Origin: Paenibacillus sp. FSL H8-0332 | GTDB taxonomy: Bacteria; Bacillota; Bacilli; Paenibacillales; Paenibacillaceae | Direction of reading: 5' to 3' | Length of the DNA stretch: 64,000 bases | Assembly: GCF_037963835.1 (NCBI RefSeq) | Contig: NZ_CP150145.1 | Coordinates: 3,720,001-3,784,000, forward strand | Shown here: positions 54,693 to 63,428 of the stretch, piece by piece | How positions within the stretch are numbered: the stretch's first letter is position 1 | Layout: the number at the start of each line of letters is the position of its first letter | Notes under the pieces: model-generated | Seen by the model: only the letters and a program-made list of their open reading frames with translations | What the model was told of the DNA's origin: nothing | Database searches by the model: none | Position numbers and translations under genes: made by a program

Positions 54693-54732
54693 CAAGTGGA
54701 AACGGCTTTGCCGTCCTTTTAAAGGACGGTAC
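54693..54732 (-). repeat. Dispersed palindromic repeat, copy 4 (short form)
   Basis: Reverse-strand copy of the stem part of copy 2, nearly identical over 40 bp (GGTACCGTCCTTT, AAAGGACGGCAAAG, CCGTTTCCACTTG). It begins directly at the stop codon of the Dabb gene. The left 60 bp of the long form are absent. Confidence 0.8.
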
Positions 54733-55038
54733 CTATATTTGTACGAAATCGATCTCCTGGAATGCAGCCACCTGAATGTCCCAGCGTTCTGTTACAAATG
54801 CCTGGTGCGCCGGATGATTATTGTAGGCATCATAAGCCGCCTGATCGGCGAACTCCATCGAGAAGCCGTACTGGTGCTCACACTTGGCGCTGACCTGACG
54901 CAGCACCTCGAAATTCTCCACCACCGGAATAGCGCTAAGAATCTCAGCTCCGTCCCGCAGGAAAGCTCTGGTCTCCTCCGAATCCGGAGCGGATTTCAGT
55001 GTAAATACAGCCATATGACGGATGGTTCCTTTGTTCAT
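54733..55038 (-). CDS. Dabb (stress-responsive A/B barrel) domain protein
   Basis: 101 residues of the dimeric alpha/beta barrel fold: RHMAVFTLKS at the start, then VENFEVLRQVS, YGFSMEFADQAAYDAY (split as YGFSMEF and ADQAAYDAY), HPAHQAFV. Members range from stress proteins to small-molecule cyclases; no specific role can be given. GGAGGAG precedes ATG 55038, 17 bp after the ThiF-like gene, so the two form an operon. Confidence 0.88.
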   Translation of the reverse strand: MNKGTIRHMAVFTLKSAPDSEETRAFLRDGAEILSAIPVVENFEVLRQVSAKCEHQYGFSMEFADQAAYDAYNNHPAHQAFVTERWDIQVAAFQEIDFVQI

Positions 55039-55054
55039 TGCGTTTCTCCTCCAT

Positions 55055-56122
55055 TTAACCGAAATACCGGTGATAATAACTGCGGGCAGCAGCGATATCA
55101 CTGGTTCCATGTATTAAGGCTCTCCCGTCTGCGAACACAACCATCCGGTACGGCTCCTCAGTAAAAGAAACCAGATACGGATTGCTCTCCACCTTGCCGC
55201 TAGTCAGCCTGGACAAGCGGGCGGCCGTCTCCTCCAGATCAAGACTTCTGCGGTGTGCCGGACGGATCTGCACCGTATCCCTGCCGCACAGCACATCGCT
55301 GCGCTCTGTGTTAGCCGCCGACAGATACGGATAGCTGCGTGATTCACCACAAGAGGGACAGTCCGTCTTCTTCGCCGTCTTGACGCCAATCTCCTGCTGC
55401 TCATTACGCCAGACATCGAAGGTCAGCAGCTTGCCGCGCAGCTTGTCCTTATATCCGCCGAGCAGCTTCAGCGCCTCCGCAGTTCCATTCGCTGTAACCA
55501 GCTGCACCGCTTGCGGAAGAATCCCCGCCGTATCGCAGGTATCCCCGCCCAGCGGAATCGTCCCCAGCAGACAATTCAGACAGGGGGTCTCCCCCGGCAG
55601 AATTGTATATGTGATGCCGTAACTTCCGACACAGGCTCCGTAGATCCAGGGGATGCCGTGCTTTTGCGCCAGGTCATTGATGATTAGCCGGGTGTCGAAG
55701 TTATCCGTTCCGTCCATAATCAGATCCACGCCGGGGAGCAGGCTCTCCAGCTCCTCTGCACGCACATCAAGCACATGGGCCTCGATCACAATCTCCGAAT
55801 TGACCGCCATCAGCCGGGTACGGGCTGCAGCCGCCTTGGGCGTGCGCACACGGGCGTCTTCTTCCGTGTACAACTGCTGGCGCTGCAAATTGCTCCACTC
55901 CACATAGTCACGATCCACCAGTATAAGCCGTCCTACCCCGCAGCGGGCTAAGGTCTCGGCAATGCCAGTCCCCAGCGCCCCCATGCCAACGACCAGCACA
56001 CTGGAGCGTGACAGCCCCTTTTGTCCTGCTGCGCCGAACGGCGTGAAGCGGACCTGTCTTGAATATCTCCCGTCCCTGCCGGCTAATGAAGCAGGAACTG
56101 GCGTGTTTTGATTAGGACCCAT
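55055..56122 (-). CDS. ThiF/MoeB-family adenylyltransferase
   Basis: E1-like enzyme that adenylates the C-terminus of a small sulfur-carrier protein (MoaD or ThiS). The 355-residue protein has the nucleotide loop VVGMGALGTGIAE, DRDYVEWSNLQRQ, MDGTDNFDTR, the conserved Cys in GDTCDTAGI, and two zinc pairs (CLNC and CPSC). The last 100 residues are a Firmicutes-type extension and not a rhodanese. It could serve the molybdenum cofactor pathway (moeA lies at 2.8-4.1 kb) or thiamine synthesis. AGGGGG precedes ATG 56122. Confidence 0.9.
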   Translation of the reverse strand: MGPNQNTPVPASLAGRDGRYSRQVRFTPFGAAGQKGLSRSSVLVVGMGALGTGIAETLARCGVGRLILVDRDYVEWSNLQRQQLYTEEDARVRTPKAAAARTRLMAVNSEIVIEAHVLDVRAEELESLLPGVDLIMDGTDNFDTRLIINDLAQKHGIPWIYGACVGSYGITYTILPGETPCLNCLLGTIPLGGDTCDTAGILPQAVQLVTANGTAEALKLLGGYKDKLRGKLLTFDVWRNEQQEIGVKTAKKTDCPSCGESRSYPYLSAANTERSDVLCGRDTVQIRPAHRRSLDLEETAARLSRLTSGKVESNPYLVSFTEEPYRMVVFADGRALIHGTSDIAAARSYYHRYFG

Positions 56123-56156
56123 CTCTGAACAGCCCCCTATGTACTTAGGTTATTGG

Positions 56157-56194
56157 TAAAAAAACGGGAAAAGCGCAAACCTCCACTTTTCCCG
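56157..56194 (-). terminator. Terminator of the ABC-F gene
   Basis: CGGGAAAAG pairs with CTTTTCCCG on the minus strand and a run of seven T follows. Confidence 0.87.
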
Positions 56195-56204
56195 GAATCC
56201 ATTG

Positions 56205-57761
56205 TTATACGGTCTGTGCAGACCACTGCTCAACATTCCAGACCTTCGTCACCCAATCCTCGTAAAATTCCGGTTCATGGGATACCAGCAGAATTGTGCC
56301 CTTGTATTCCTGGAGCGCCCGCTTAAGCTCAGCCTTGGCCACAATATCAAGGTGATTCGTAGGCTCATCGAACAGAATCCAGTTGCTCTCGCGCATCAGC
56401 AGCTTGCACAGGCGTACCTTGGCCTGCTCGCCGCCGCTCAGCATGCTGAGCGGACGGGTAATATGTTCGTTTTTCAGCCCGCAGCGCGCCAGATGTCCAC
56501 GCACTTCATTCTGGGTCAGACTCGAGAATTCATTCCACACATCTTCAATCGGTGTAATATTCTCCGCCTTCATTTCCTGCTGGAAATACGCTGAACTCAG
56601 GTAATCTCCCAGGTAGGTTTTTCCGCTGTACGTAGGGATGACACCCAGGATGGTTTTGAGCAGCGTAGATTTACCGACCCCATTGTAGCCGACAATCGCA
56701 ATCTTCTCTCCGCGTTCAATCATCATATTCAGCTTGCTTGGCAGCAGCGGGCGGTCATACCCGATCTCGAAATCAACGCCCTCGAACACGGTCTTTCCGC
56801 TGGCCCGGCTCTCCTTGAACTGGAACGTAGGCTTCATCGCCTCTTCCGGCTTGTCGATCCGCTCCATCTTGCCAAGCTGCTTCTCACGGCTCTTGGCCCG
56901 GCCCGAAGTGGAGGCACGCGCTTTGTTGCGCTGGATGAAATCCTCCTGTTTTTTGATGAAATCCTGCTGCTTCTCGTAAGCATCAATATGCTGGGCCTTG
57001 TTCATCCCCGCCATCTCCAGGAATTTCTCGTAATTGGCCGTATAGCGGGTCAGCTTGGAGAACTCCAGATGATAGATCACATCAACCACTTTATTCATGA
57101 ATTCCGTATCATGGGAGATCAGCATGAAGGCATACGGATATTGCTTCAGATAATTCGACAGCCAGTCAATATGCTCCACATCGAGATAGTTGGTAGGCTC
57201 ATCGAGCAGCAGTACATTCGGTTTCTCCAGCAGCAGCTTCGCCAGCAATACCTTGGTCCGCTGTCCCCCGCTGAGGGAAGTAACATCCCGGTCCAGACCG
57301 ATCGCCGTCAGGCCCAGTCCGTTCGCCATCTCTTCAACCTTCACATCTATGAGGTAAAAGTCACCGATATCAAGCTGCTCCTGAATGTTGCCCATCTGCT
57401 CAAGCAACAGGTCCAGCTCCTCGGGAGTTGCCTCCCCCATTTTATCGGTAATCGCCAGCATCTCGTGCTCCAGCTCCAGCAGCGGCAGAAATGCATCCTT
57501 AAGCACATCGCGCACGGTTTTACCGGCGGTAAGCAGGGTATGCTGATCCAGATATCCGTAACGGACCCGCGGCGTCCATTCCACCTTGCCGTTGTCCTTC
57601 AATAATTTGCCGGTCAAAATATTCATCAGCGTCGATTTGCCTACGCCGTTCGCGCCTACAATACCTACATGCTCTCCATCCAGCAGACGGAAAGACACAT
57701 CCTTAAACAACACCCGGTCCCCAAAATTGTGGGAAACGTCTTCTACACTAAGTAAACTCAT
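56205..57761 (-). CDS. ABC-F ribosome-associated ATPase (YfmM-like)
   Basis: 518 residues with two ABC domains and no membrane segment, joined by a charged linker. Walker A sites are GANGVGKST and GYNGVGKST, signatures LSGGQRTK and LSGGEQAK, Walker B motifs LLLDEPTNYLD and ILFDEPTNHLD. The acidic/basic linker (QRNKARASTSGRAKSREKQ) is the tRNA-contacting region of ABC-F proteins. They act on stalled or initiating ribosomes; some confer antibiotic resistance. Length and motif order resemble Bacillus YfmM, but the subfamily call is from memory. Confidence 0.92.
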   Translation of the reverse strand: MSLLSVEDVSHNFGDRVLFKDVSFRLLDGEHVGIVGANGVGKSTLMNILTGKLLKDNGKVEWTPRVRYGYLDQHTLLTAGKTVRDVLKDAFLPLLELEHEMLAITDKMGEATPEELDLLLEQMGNIQEQLDIGDFYLIDVKVEEMANGLGLTAIGLDRDVTSLSGGQRTKVLLAKLLLEKPNVLLLDEPTNYLDVEHIDWLSNYLKQYPYAFMLISHDTEFMNKVVDVIYHLEFSKLTRYTANYEKFLEMAGMNKAQHIDAYEKQQDFIKKQEDFIQRNKARASTSGRAKSREKQLGKMERIDKPEEAMKPTFQFKESRASGKTVFEGVDFEIGYDRPLLPSKLNMMIERGEKIAIVGYNGVGKSTLLKTILGVIPTYSGKTYLGDYLSSAYFQQEMKAENITPIEDVWNEFSSLTQNEVRGHLARCGLKNEHITRPLSMLSGGEQAKVRLCKLLMRESNWILFDEPTNHLDIVAKAELKRALQEYKGTILLVSHEPEFYEDWVTKVWNVEQWSAQTV

Positions 57762-57906
57762 AATTTCTCCGCAAGCTCCTGTCTATATTGTAAATACTAA
57801 GAGGTCCATAACTTATAGATATCACTACATTTTAGCACACCTGCACCCTGCTCCGAAATAGAAATTAAGCCTAATTTCTGAAAAACAGCCGAAAAAACCT
57901 GAGAGG

Positions 57907-59427
57907 TTAACTTTTTTTCTGAAATATTCCAATGTGCTTTGCAGGAAAACCGCTACCCTTCATCGGTCCAAGCATTGCCCTGATGGCCTGAATCAGCTTG
58001 CCTTTGCTCTGAAAAGGGTCCTGCTGAAGCGGCAGGCTGCATACGCTGGCAGGCACAAGCAGAGAAGCCAGCAGCGCCGCCGTATGCTCCCCGGCCAGCG
58101 GCAGACCGATCCGCCATTCCGGCCGGGGAGTCAGACCTCTGCGGCGCAGCCAGTGCAGGGTATCCTCCAGGCGCCAGTCTGCACCTGAGGCGATCAATAA
58201 CGGGAACCGGCTGCTTGTGAACATCTTCAGCGCCCCCTCACCGCCGCCGGTTCCAAGATCCAGAACAATGTAAGCATAGGCTTGATCCGGCAGCTGCGGG
58301 AGTCCGTCTGAAGGGGGAAGCTTCCAGTAGTCCACACCCATCCAGGTGAACGGTTGCTCCTGTGCCCCCTGAACACCGCTTATTTCAGAGCTCCCCGCCA
58401 TTTCCTTCATGCGGTTAAATACCTGCGAACCGGGACTTCCGTCAACCCATGCCGTCCGTCCTGCAGGCGACAGGCAGCGGCTGACAGCAAGCGAGGTATG
58501 CGTGGTCCCAATCCCGGGTGACACCCCTAATACGGCCACCACTACAGCGGAATGCTGCAATTGTATGCCTTCCGCTGCCTTGCGCATTAGCGCCCGCTCA
58601 TGCCTTGCATCCCCCGCACCGCCAGTCTCCAACTGCTTGAGGGCCGCTCTTACCTCCTCAGCACTGCCATACCGTTCCTCCGGATGATGCCGCAGCAGCC
58701 GTCTGATGACCGGAATCATCCGCTCCGGGAGGTTACCCTGCAGCTTCCGCTCCATCCCTGGCTGCCACGCGCTGAATTCACCGCCGGAAGCCATATACAG
58801 CAGCAGCGCGCCAAGTCCGTACAAATCCGACACCGGGCTGCTCTGCCCGCCGCCATATTGCTCCGGGGCTGCGAATCCGGCTGTTCCCAGCTTCTCCGTG
58901 TCCTCAACGGAGCCGCTCTTCAACCTGCGCGCAATCCCGAAATCAATGACCTTCAGCTCATGCTCTCCAGTCAGCATGATATTCGAAGGCTTGAGATCCC
59001 GGTAGATGATTGGCGGCTGATGGCTGTGCAAATAATGCAGCACCTCCAGCAGCTGCCGGGCATAGCTGAGGATTCGCTCTCCCGTCATTGCAGCGGGCTG
59101 CTCTGCCATATATTGATGCAGGGTGATGCCCTCAATATAATCCATCACCAGGTAGGTGTAGCCGTCAGAGTCCGGCGGGAAGAAATCCGCAATCCGCGGC
59201 AGCAGGGGGTGATGCAGTGAGATTAACAGCTCCGCTTCCGCCTGAATGGCGCCTGCACCATAACTCCCCTCCCGGATTACGCTCTCTTTAATGGCACGCA
59301 GCATGCCGGGCAGCCGTTCATCCTCCGCCAGATATACCCGGCTCATTCCACCTGTCCCTATCAGCCCGGTTACATAATAGCGCCCGCCCAGGATCTGTCC
59401 GGGACTTAGCTTTCCTGTGAATTCCAT
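57907..59427 (-). CDS. Ser/Thr kinase fused to a MinD/ParA-like P-loop domain
   Basis: 506 residues, no membrane segment. Residues 17-265 are a complete Hanks-type kinase: glycine loop GTGGMSRVY, Lys47 (RAIKES), HRD-like IYRDLKPSN with Asp144, and DFG (Asp162). From about 293 a second domain begins: VVAVLGVSPGIGTTHTSLA looks like the P-loop of MinD/ParA proteins, but Thr stands where Lys is expected; VLDLG (about 382-386) would be the Walker B strand. PASTA repeats and the extracellular part of PrkC-type kinases are missing. Function unknown; a cytosolic signalling protein whose second domain may bind nucleotide weakly or serve as a scaffold. Confidence 0.85.
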   Translation of the reverse strand: MEFTGKLSPGQILGGRYYVTGLIGTGGMSRVYLAEDERLPGMLRAIKESVIREGSYGAGAIQAEAELLISLHHPLLPRIADFFPPDSDGYTYLVMDYIEGITLHQYMAEQPAAMTGERILSYARQLLEVLHYLHSHQPPIIYRDLKPSNIMLTGEHELKVIDFGIARRLKSGSVEDTEKLGTAGFAAPEQYGGGQSSPVSDLYGLGALLLYMASGGEFSAWQPGMERKLQGNLPERMIPVIRRLLRHHPEERYGSAEEVRAALKQLETGGAGDARHERALMRKAAEGIQLQHSAVVVAVLGVSPGIGTTHTSLAVSRCLSPAGRTAWVDGSPGSQVFNRMKEMAGSSEISGVQGAQEQPFTWMGVDYWKLPPSDGLPQLPDQAYAYIVLDLGTGGGEGALKMFTSSRFPLLIASGADWRLEDTLHWLRRRGLTPRPEWRIGLPLAGEHTAALLASLLVPASVCSLPLQQDPFQSKGKLIQAIRAMLGPMKGSGFPAKHIGIFQKKS

Positions 59428-59464
59428 CTCTTCCCCGCCTGTTCTTATAGAATGATGTATAACG

Positions 59465-59533
59465 CAAAAAAAGCCCCCACTGCCCGCACCCGAACCGGCA
59501 CGAAGCCGGAGGTGCAGACTGCGGGATGCTTTC
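59465..59533 (-). terminator. Terminator of the RlmM-like gene
   Basis: A long imperfect GC-rich hairpin (GCATCCCGCAGTCTGCACC against GGGTGCGGGCAGTGGGGGC, with inner CCGGCTTCGTGCCGG) ends in TTTTTTT on the minus strand. Confidence 0.85.
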
Positions 59534-59554
59534 CCTTAATCCTGCAAATATAAT

Positions 59555-60622
59555 TTAATACTTAATCATATAAAGTGTAATCTCATCACGGTTGTGGAAC
59601 AGCTGCTTCGCGCGCTGAATCTGCATCCGCTGGCCTTCAAACAGGGTGATAATCTCATTGATCATCGCCATTGGCTTCTTATGCATCAGCTTCACGGTAA
59701 CAATTGCGCTGCCGCCCGGTGTCAGGCTGTGCAGCAGCTCTGTGACCAGCTTGGCCATCAGCTTGGGGCTCCAGCTCATATCGCAGACCAGCAGATCGAA
59801 TTCATTCTCGCGGAATTTGACCTCTCCGGCATTTTTGCGCAGAATCTTGAGTGCCGGATGCTTGCGCAGGGATTCGTGCATGAGCGCCGGATCAACAGCG
59901 GTAACCTTGAGGCCGCGCTCCAGCAGGAACGAGGTCCACCCGCCCGGAGAAGCGCCGATATCGACCGCATTCTTGAAGCTGTAGAACGGAATGGCGAATT
60001 CCTTCTCCGCCTCCATCAGCTTGAATTTGGCCCGCGAGATCTGCCCATCCTCCTTACGGAAGCGGATCATGCCGCCATTCCAGCTGGACAGGTTCGCCTC
60101 CGGCCGGGATACACCGGCATACAGCGCGTCGCCGTCCGCATAGACGGAGATCACCCAAGCAGGCTCCTGTACGGTGAACTCGGCACCCAAACTATCAAGC
60201 TTGCCCTGCAGCCATTCGCGCAGCTCGCCAGGACTCTGCTCCCAGAAGGAGGACAAGCCTTTACGGACATGCAGCGATACCTTCTCCCCTTGCAGCTCCG
60301 TACGCTGGCTTAAGTATACGGCCAGCCGTTCCAGAGCCGGCAGATCGCCGTTATCCTGGAAGTCTACAGGCTGGATGTGGCGCAGGAAAATCGGCAGGTT
60401 CTGTGCCAGCCGCTGCGCTACCTCCTCCGGCTCCGCCTCAAGCGTGGCCAGGAAGATTTCTCCCGGCAGCAGCAAGGTGCTTTTCACCGCTCCGAACAGG
60501 CGGCGAAGCTCCTCTTGCGCATAGGGGGCGAAGCCATGGTTCGCCGTGCAGATATATCTCGAACTAATCTTGTCTTGCGGGGCAGTATCCTGCTCCGGCA
60601 TGTCTTCCGTAAAATCGTTCAA
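59555..60622 (-). CDS. RlmM-like rRNA 2'-O-methyltransferase (FtsJ fold)
   Basis: 355 residues. The C-terminal half is an FtsJ-type methyltransferase with SAM loop DIGASPGGWTS, VCDMSWSP and VTVKLMHKK (the K-D-K-type catalytic set). The N-terminal half, about 180 residues, has the THUMP-like make-up seen in RlmM. E. coli RlmM methylates C2498 of 23S rRNA; the target here is inferred by family only. GGAGG lies nine bases before TTG 60622, which overlaps the ABC gene upstream by 4 bp. Confidence 0.85.
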   Translation of the reverse strand: MNDFTEDMPEQDTAPQDKISSRYICTANHGFAPYAQEELRRLFGAVKSTLLLPGEIFLATLEAEPEEVAQRLAQNLPIFLRHIQPVDFQDNGDLPALERLAVYLSQRTELQGEKVSLHVRKGLSSFWEQSPGELREWLQGKLDSLGAEFTVQEPAWVISVYADGDALYAGVSRPEANLSSWNGGMIRFRKEDGQISRAKFKLMEAEKEFAIPFYSFKNAVDIGASPGGWTSFLLERGLKVTAVDPALMHESLRKHPALKILRKNAGEVKFRENEFDLLVCDMSWSPKLMAKLVTELLHSLTPGGSAIVTVKLMHKKPMAMINEIITLFEGQRMQIQRAKQLFHNRDEITLYMIKY

Positions 60623-61401
60623 ATCGATTTGCCTCCAGAACTTATTTTAATCCAGGGACGGCCGTTGTCCCAATCAACCGTGACCGGAATGTCAAAGGTA
60701 GCCATCAGCATCTCCTGAGTCAGCACCTCTTCCTTGGGACCGGCTCCTGCCAGCTTCCCGTCACGGATCAGCGCCACATGAGTGAAGAGCGGTACAATCT
60801 CCTCCACATGATGCGTGACATACACCACTCCAACATTACGCTGCCGCAGCTTATCGATCTCGGCGAGCATTTTCTCCCGTTCATATAAATCCAGACCGGC
60901 GCAAGGCTCGTCCATAATAAGCAGCTTAGGCTCTGCGATCAGGCAGCGGGCCAGCATAGCCTTCTTGCGCTCCCCCTGCGATAATAAGCCGAACGGATGA
61001 TAGGCAAGCTCGCCGAGGTTCATCTCCTCCAGCAGCGTAAGCGACTGGTCCTTCACACTTTGCGGTATAGCCTCGTAGAAGCGTAAATACGCATAGGCGC
61101 CAGTAGCGACAACCTCCCAGACAGGGTCGGTAAGCGAGAGCTTTTCCATCAGGGACGGGCCGATATAACCAATCTTCTTGCGCACCTCACGCAGATCACA
61201 TTGACCGTATTTGTACCCCAGCACTTCAACCGAGCCTTTGCTTGGGAACAGGTAGCCGGTCATCATTTCCAGCAGGGTGGTTTTGCCGGAGCCGTTACGC
61301 CCCAGAATGACCCAGTTCTCCCCTTGCTTCATGTCCAGCGATACATCGTCAAGAATCTGGCTCTCTTCCCTGCGCAGAGATAGATGTTGTAAAGATATCA
61401 T
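60619..61401 (-). CDS. ABC ATPase, YlmA/ModF-like
   Basis: 260 residues, soluble. Walker A LGRNGSGKTT, signature LSQGERKK, Walker B LLIMDEPCAGLDLYE, switch His in VTHHVEEIVP. The extra Tyr-rich stretch VGYIGPSLMEKL after the Q-loop and lack of any permease gene nearby are typical of the YlmA/ModF branch, whose role is not settled. It overlaps the thioredoxin-like gene by one base and the RlmM-like gene by four. Confidence 0.88.
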   Translation of the reverse strand: MISLQHLSLRREESQILDDVSLDMKQGENWVILGRNGSGKTTLLEMMTGYLFPSKGSVEVLGYKYGQCDLREVRKKIGYIGPSLMEKLSLTDPVWEVVATGAYAYLRFYEAIPQSVKDQSLTLLEEMNLGELAYHPFGLLSQGERKKAMLARCLIAEPKLLIMDEPCAGLDLYEREKMLAEIDKLRQRNVGVVYVTHHVEEIVPLFTHVALIRDGKLAGAGPKEEVLTQEMLMATFDIPVTVDWDNGRPWIKISSGGKSI

Positions 61402-61724
61402 TATGAAGTCACTCTCCTTATGTATGCCAGCACCCGTTCTACAGAGTGTATGGAATATATGATTTCAGGCTCAGCGCTGCGGTCAGCAGACACGGCCAGC
61501 AGAGCAGGCACACTTGAGATTTGATAGGTGTTCACCAGATCAGGGAGCCTATTCACATTCCCCTCCGCAATCAAAAGACCAGGCGGAAGCAAATGCTCCG
61601 CCACCTCAATCATCCGCCGGGCTGCCTTACAGGTTCCGCATAGCGGGGTATGCAGAAACAGAACAAGCGGCTCGCCCTTCGTGGCCAGCAGCTCAAGCAG
61701 CTCCTGCTGATTCATTTCCTTCAT
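61401..61724 (-). CDS. Thioredoxin-like protein (CGTC)
   Basis: 107 residues of a single thioredoxin fold: LVLFLHTPLCGTCKAARRM carries the active site CGTC, and ISSVPALL the cis-Pro loop. No signal peptide. CGTC differs from the CGPC of housekeeping thioredoxin, so the partner is probably specialised. Starts at ATG 61724 behind GGGGGA; TTG 61730 overlaps the nfo stop. It stands in an unbroken run of minus-strand genes from fpg to the RlmM-like gene. Confidence 0.85.
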   Translation of the reverse strand: MKEMNQQELLELLATKGEPLVLFLHTPLCGTCKAARRMIEVAEHLLPPGLLIAEGNVNRLPDLVNTYQISSVPALLAVSADRSAEPEIIYSIHSVERVLAYIRRVTS

Positions 61725-61726
61725 TC

Positions 61727-62578
61727 TCAATCATCCCCCGCCTCAAACCAGGTCCTCACAGCAGCAATTTCCGCTCTGTGTGTGCCATCCGGTCCCTTTT
61801 CTGTTTCCATAACGATCACTTTATCAGCCAAGGCTTCCATCTTCAAAAGCTGGCTAAGCGCCGTTCCCCCGATATATCCGCTGCCGATTCCGGCATGTCT
61901 GTCCCGCCTTGAGCCGTAGGGGAACCGGGAGTCATTCAAATGCACAGCCTTCAGATTAGCCCAGTACCCCAGCCGCTCACCGCGTGCGATGAGCTCCTCC
62001 GTCTGCTCCGGATTCCAGATACCCGCAGCGTAAGCATGGCAGGTATCGAAGCAAAAGCCGATCTTCTCAGGGTAGCGGCACAGCTCACGGACCTTGACCA
62101 GCTCTTCGGGCGTCATGCCCTCATGCCCATGATTCCCTGCCATATTCTCAAGCAGCAGCTTGGTATGTCCCGTCCAGTCTGCCAGTACCTCGTTCATACA
62201 TTGTATAATATTTTGATAACCCTGTAATGGCTCCATCCCGGCAAAATGTCCGAAATGCACCACAATGCCCACCGATCCGCAGGCTTCCGCTATCTCCAGA
62301 TCATTGCGAAGAGAGGTAATCATCACTTCTCTGTCTCCCGGAGCAGCAGCCAGATTCGTCGGATACGGGGTATGGGCAATGGAAGCCATCCCCTGCTCAC
62401 GGCAGTATTCTGCGCAGCTGCTTGCATCGCGGTAGTCTACCGGCTTCAGCTTCAGACTGCGCGGATTCTTCGGAAAATACTGAAAACATGTAGCACCGCT
62501 CTCCCTGGCGGACCGGGCAGCCTGCCCGTACCCGCCGCGTATGCTGACATGCGCCCCTATGAAGGGGCTATGCGTCAT
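61727..62578 (-). CDS. nfo: Endonuclease IV (AP endonuclease)
   Basis: Cuts abasic sites in base-excision repair. The 283-residue TIM barrel has GAHVSIRGGYG at the start, HTPYPTNLA, VVHFGHFAGM, LLENMAGNHG, FCFDTCHAYAAG, HLNDSRFPYGSRRDRH (the zinc-binding His/Asp cluster) and VMETEKG. It overlaps the fpg stop by 11 bp, so glycosylase and endonuclease are made together; together they do the first two steps of the same pathway. Confidence 0.95.
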   Translation of the reverse strand: MTHSPFIGAHVSIRGGYGQAARSARESGATCFQYFPKNPRSLKLKPVDYRDASSCAEYCREQGMASIAHTPYPTNLAAAPGDREVMITSLRNDLEIAEACGSVGIVVHFGHFAGMEPLQGYQNIIQCMNEVLADWTGHTKLLLENMAGNHGHEGMTPEELVKVRELCRYPEKIGFCFDTCHAYAAGIWNPEQTEELIARGERLGYWANLKAVHLNDSRFPYGSRRDRHAGIGSGYIGGTALSQLLKMEALADKVIVMETEKGPDGTHRAEIAAVRTWFEAGDD

Positions 62579-63383
62579 GCTGGCAATCCGGGCAATAGAA
62601 TACCTTGCGTCCGGACAGCTCTATCTTCACTATCGTTCCCCCGCCGCGCAGGCAAGGCTCGCCTTCACGGTCATACACTTTACAAGCATCATTATAAGAA
62701 CCGGTCACCGTGTCGCCGGTCATGAACGGCATTTCCATATACCCGCCGATTTCAGTGGCGTCCGTCAACACCTTACGCACGCTATCGTACAGCCGGGTCA
62801 CTGCTTCCGGTGACAGATTCTGAACAAGCGTAGACGGAAGCAGCCGGGCTTCATAAGCAATCTCGTCGGCATAGCAGTTGCCGATTCCAGCCATTACATG
62901 CTGGTTGACCAGCAGGCTCTTCAGCGCACCGCGCCGCCCTTTGAGCAGTCCGGCGAAGCGTTCGGCCGTCATCCGGCGGTCCAGCAGCTCGGGTCCAAGC
63001 TTCCCCATTGCCGCTTCACCTTCCTTGACAGTTAGCAGATGCAGGTACCCCAGGCGCAGTCCCATGAAGTAGAGGATATGCTCACCGAATGCCAGCTCCA
63101 CCTGTGTAGTACGGTCAGGACGTTCTTCCTCTGTACCATAGAACAGTAGTCCGCCCAGCATCAGATGCAGCAGCAGTCTTCGGCCGTCATGCAGGTGGAA
63201 GAGGATATGCTTGGCGCGGCGTTCCACGAATACAATTCGAGCCCCGACCAGCCCCTTCACGAATTCTTCAGTCTCCATATTAATGGTCTTTTCTCTATTT
63301 ACGGTTACCCCTGTAATGGGTACGTTTATTAGATGTTGGCTAAGCAGCTTTCTGTAATTCTCCATTTCCGGCAATTCCGGCAT
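62568..63383 (-). CDS. Fpg/Nei-family DNA glycosylase
   Basis: 271 residues. The catalytic N-terminus is PELPEME (Pro2 and Glu3), followed by the family's H2TH region (LLVNQHVMAGIGNCYADEI, cut as LLVNQHVMAG and IGNCYADEI) and the C-terminal zinc finger (CKVYDREGEPC and CPDC). It excises oxidised bases and cleaves the AP site. Whether its substrate is 8-oxoguanine (MutM) or pyrimidine damage (Nei) is not clear, because the N-terminal MENYRKLL and the EGGYMEMP region differ from typical MutM. It overlaps nfo by 11 bp. Confidence 0.9.
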   Translation of the reverse strand: MPELPEMENYRKLLSQHLINVPITGVTVNREKTINMETEEFVKGLVGARIVFVERRAKHILFHLHDGRRLLLHLMLGGLLFYGTEEERPDRTTQVELAFGEHILYFMGLRLGYLHLLTVKEGEAAMGKLGPELLDRRMTAERFAGLLKGRRGALKSLLVNQHVMAGIGNCYADEIAYEARLLPSTLVQNLSPEAVTRLYDSVRKVLTDATEIGGYMEMPFMTGDTVTGSYNDACKVYDREGEPCLRGGGTIVKIELSGRKVFYCPDCQHDA

Positions 63384-63428
63384 ATTGTCATCTTCCCTTC
63401 TTGGATGGTCAAAAGGTCACCTTTGTCA

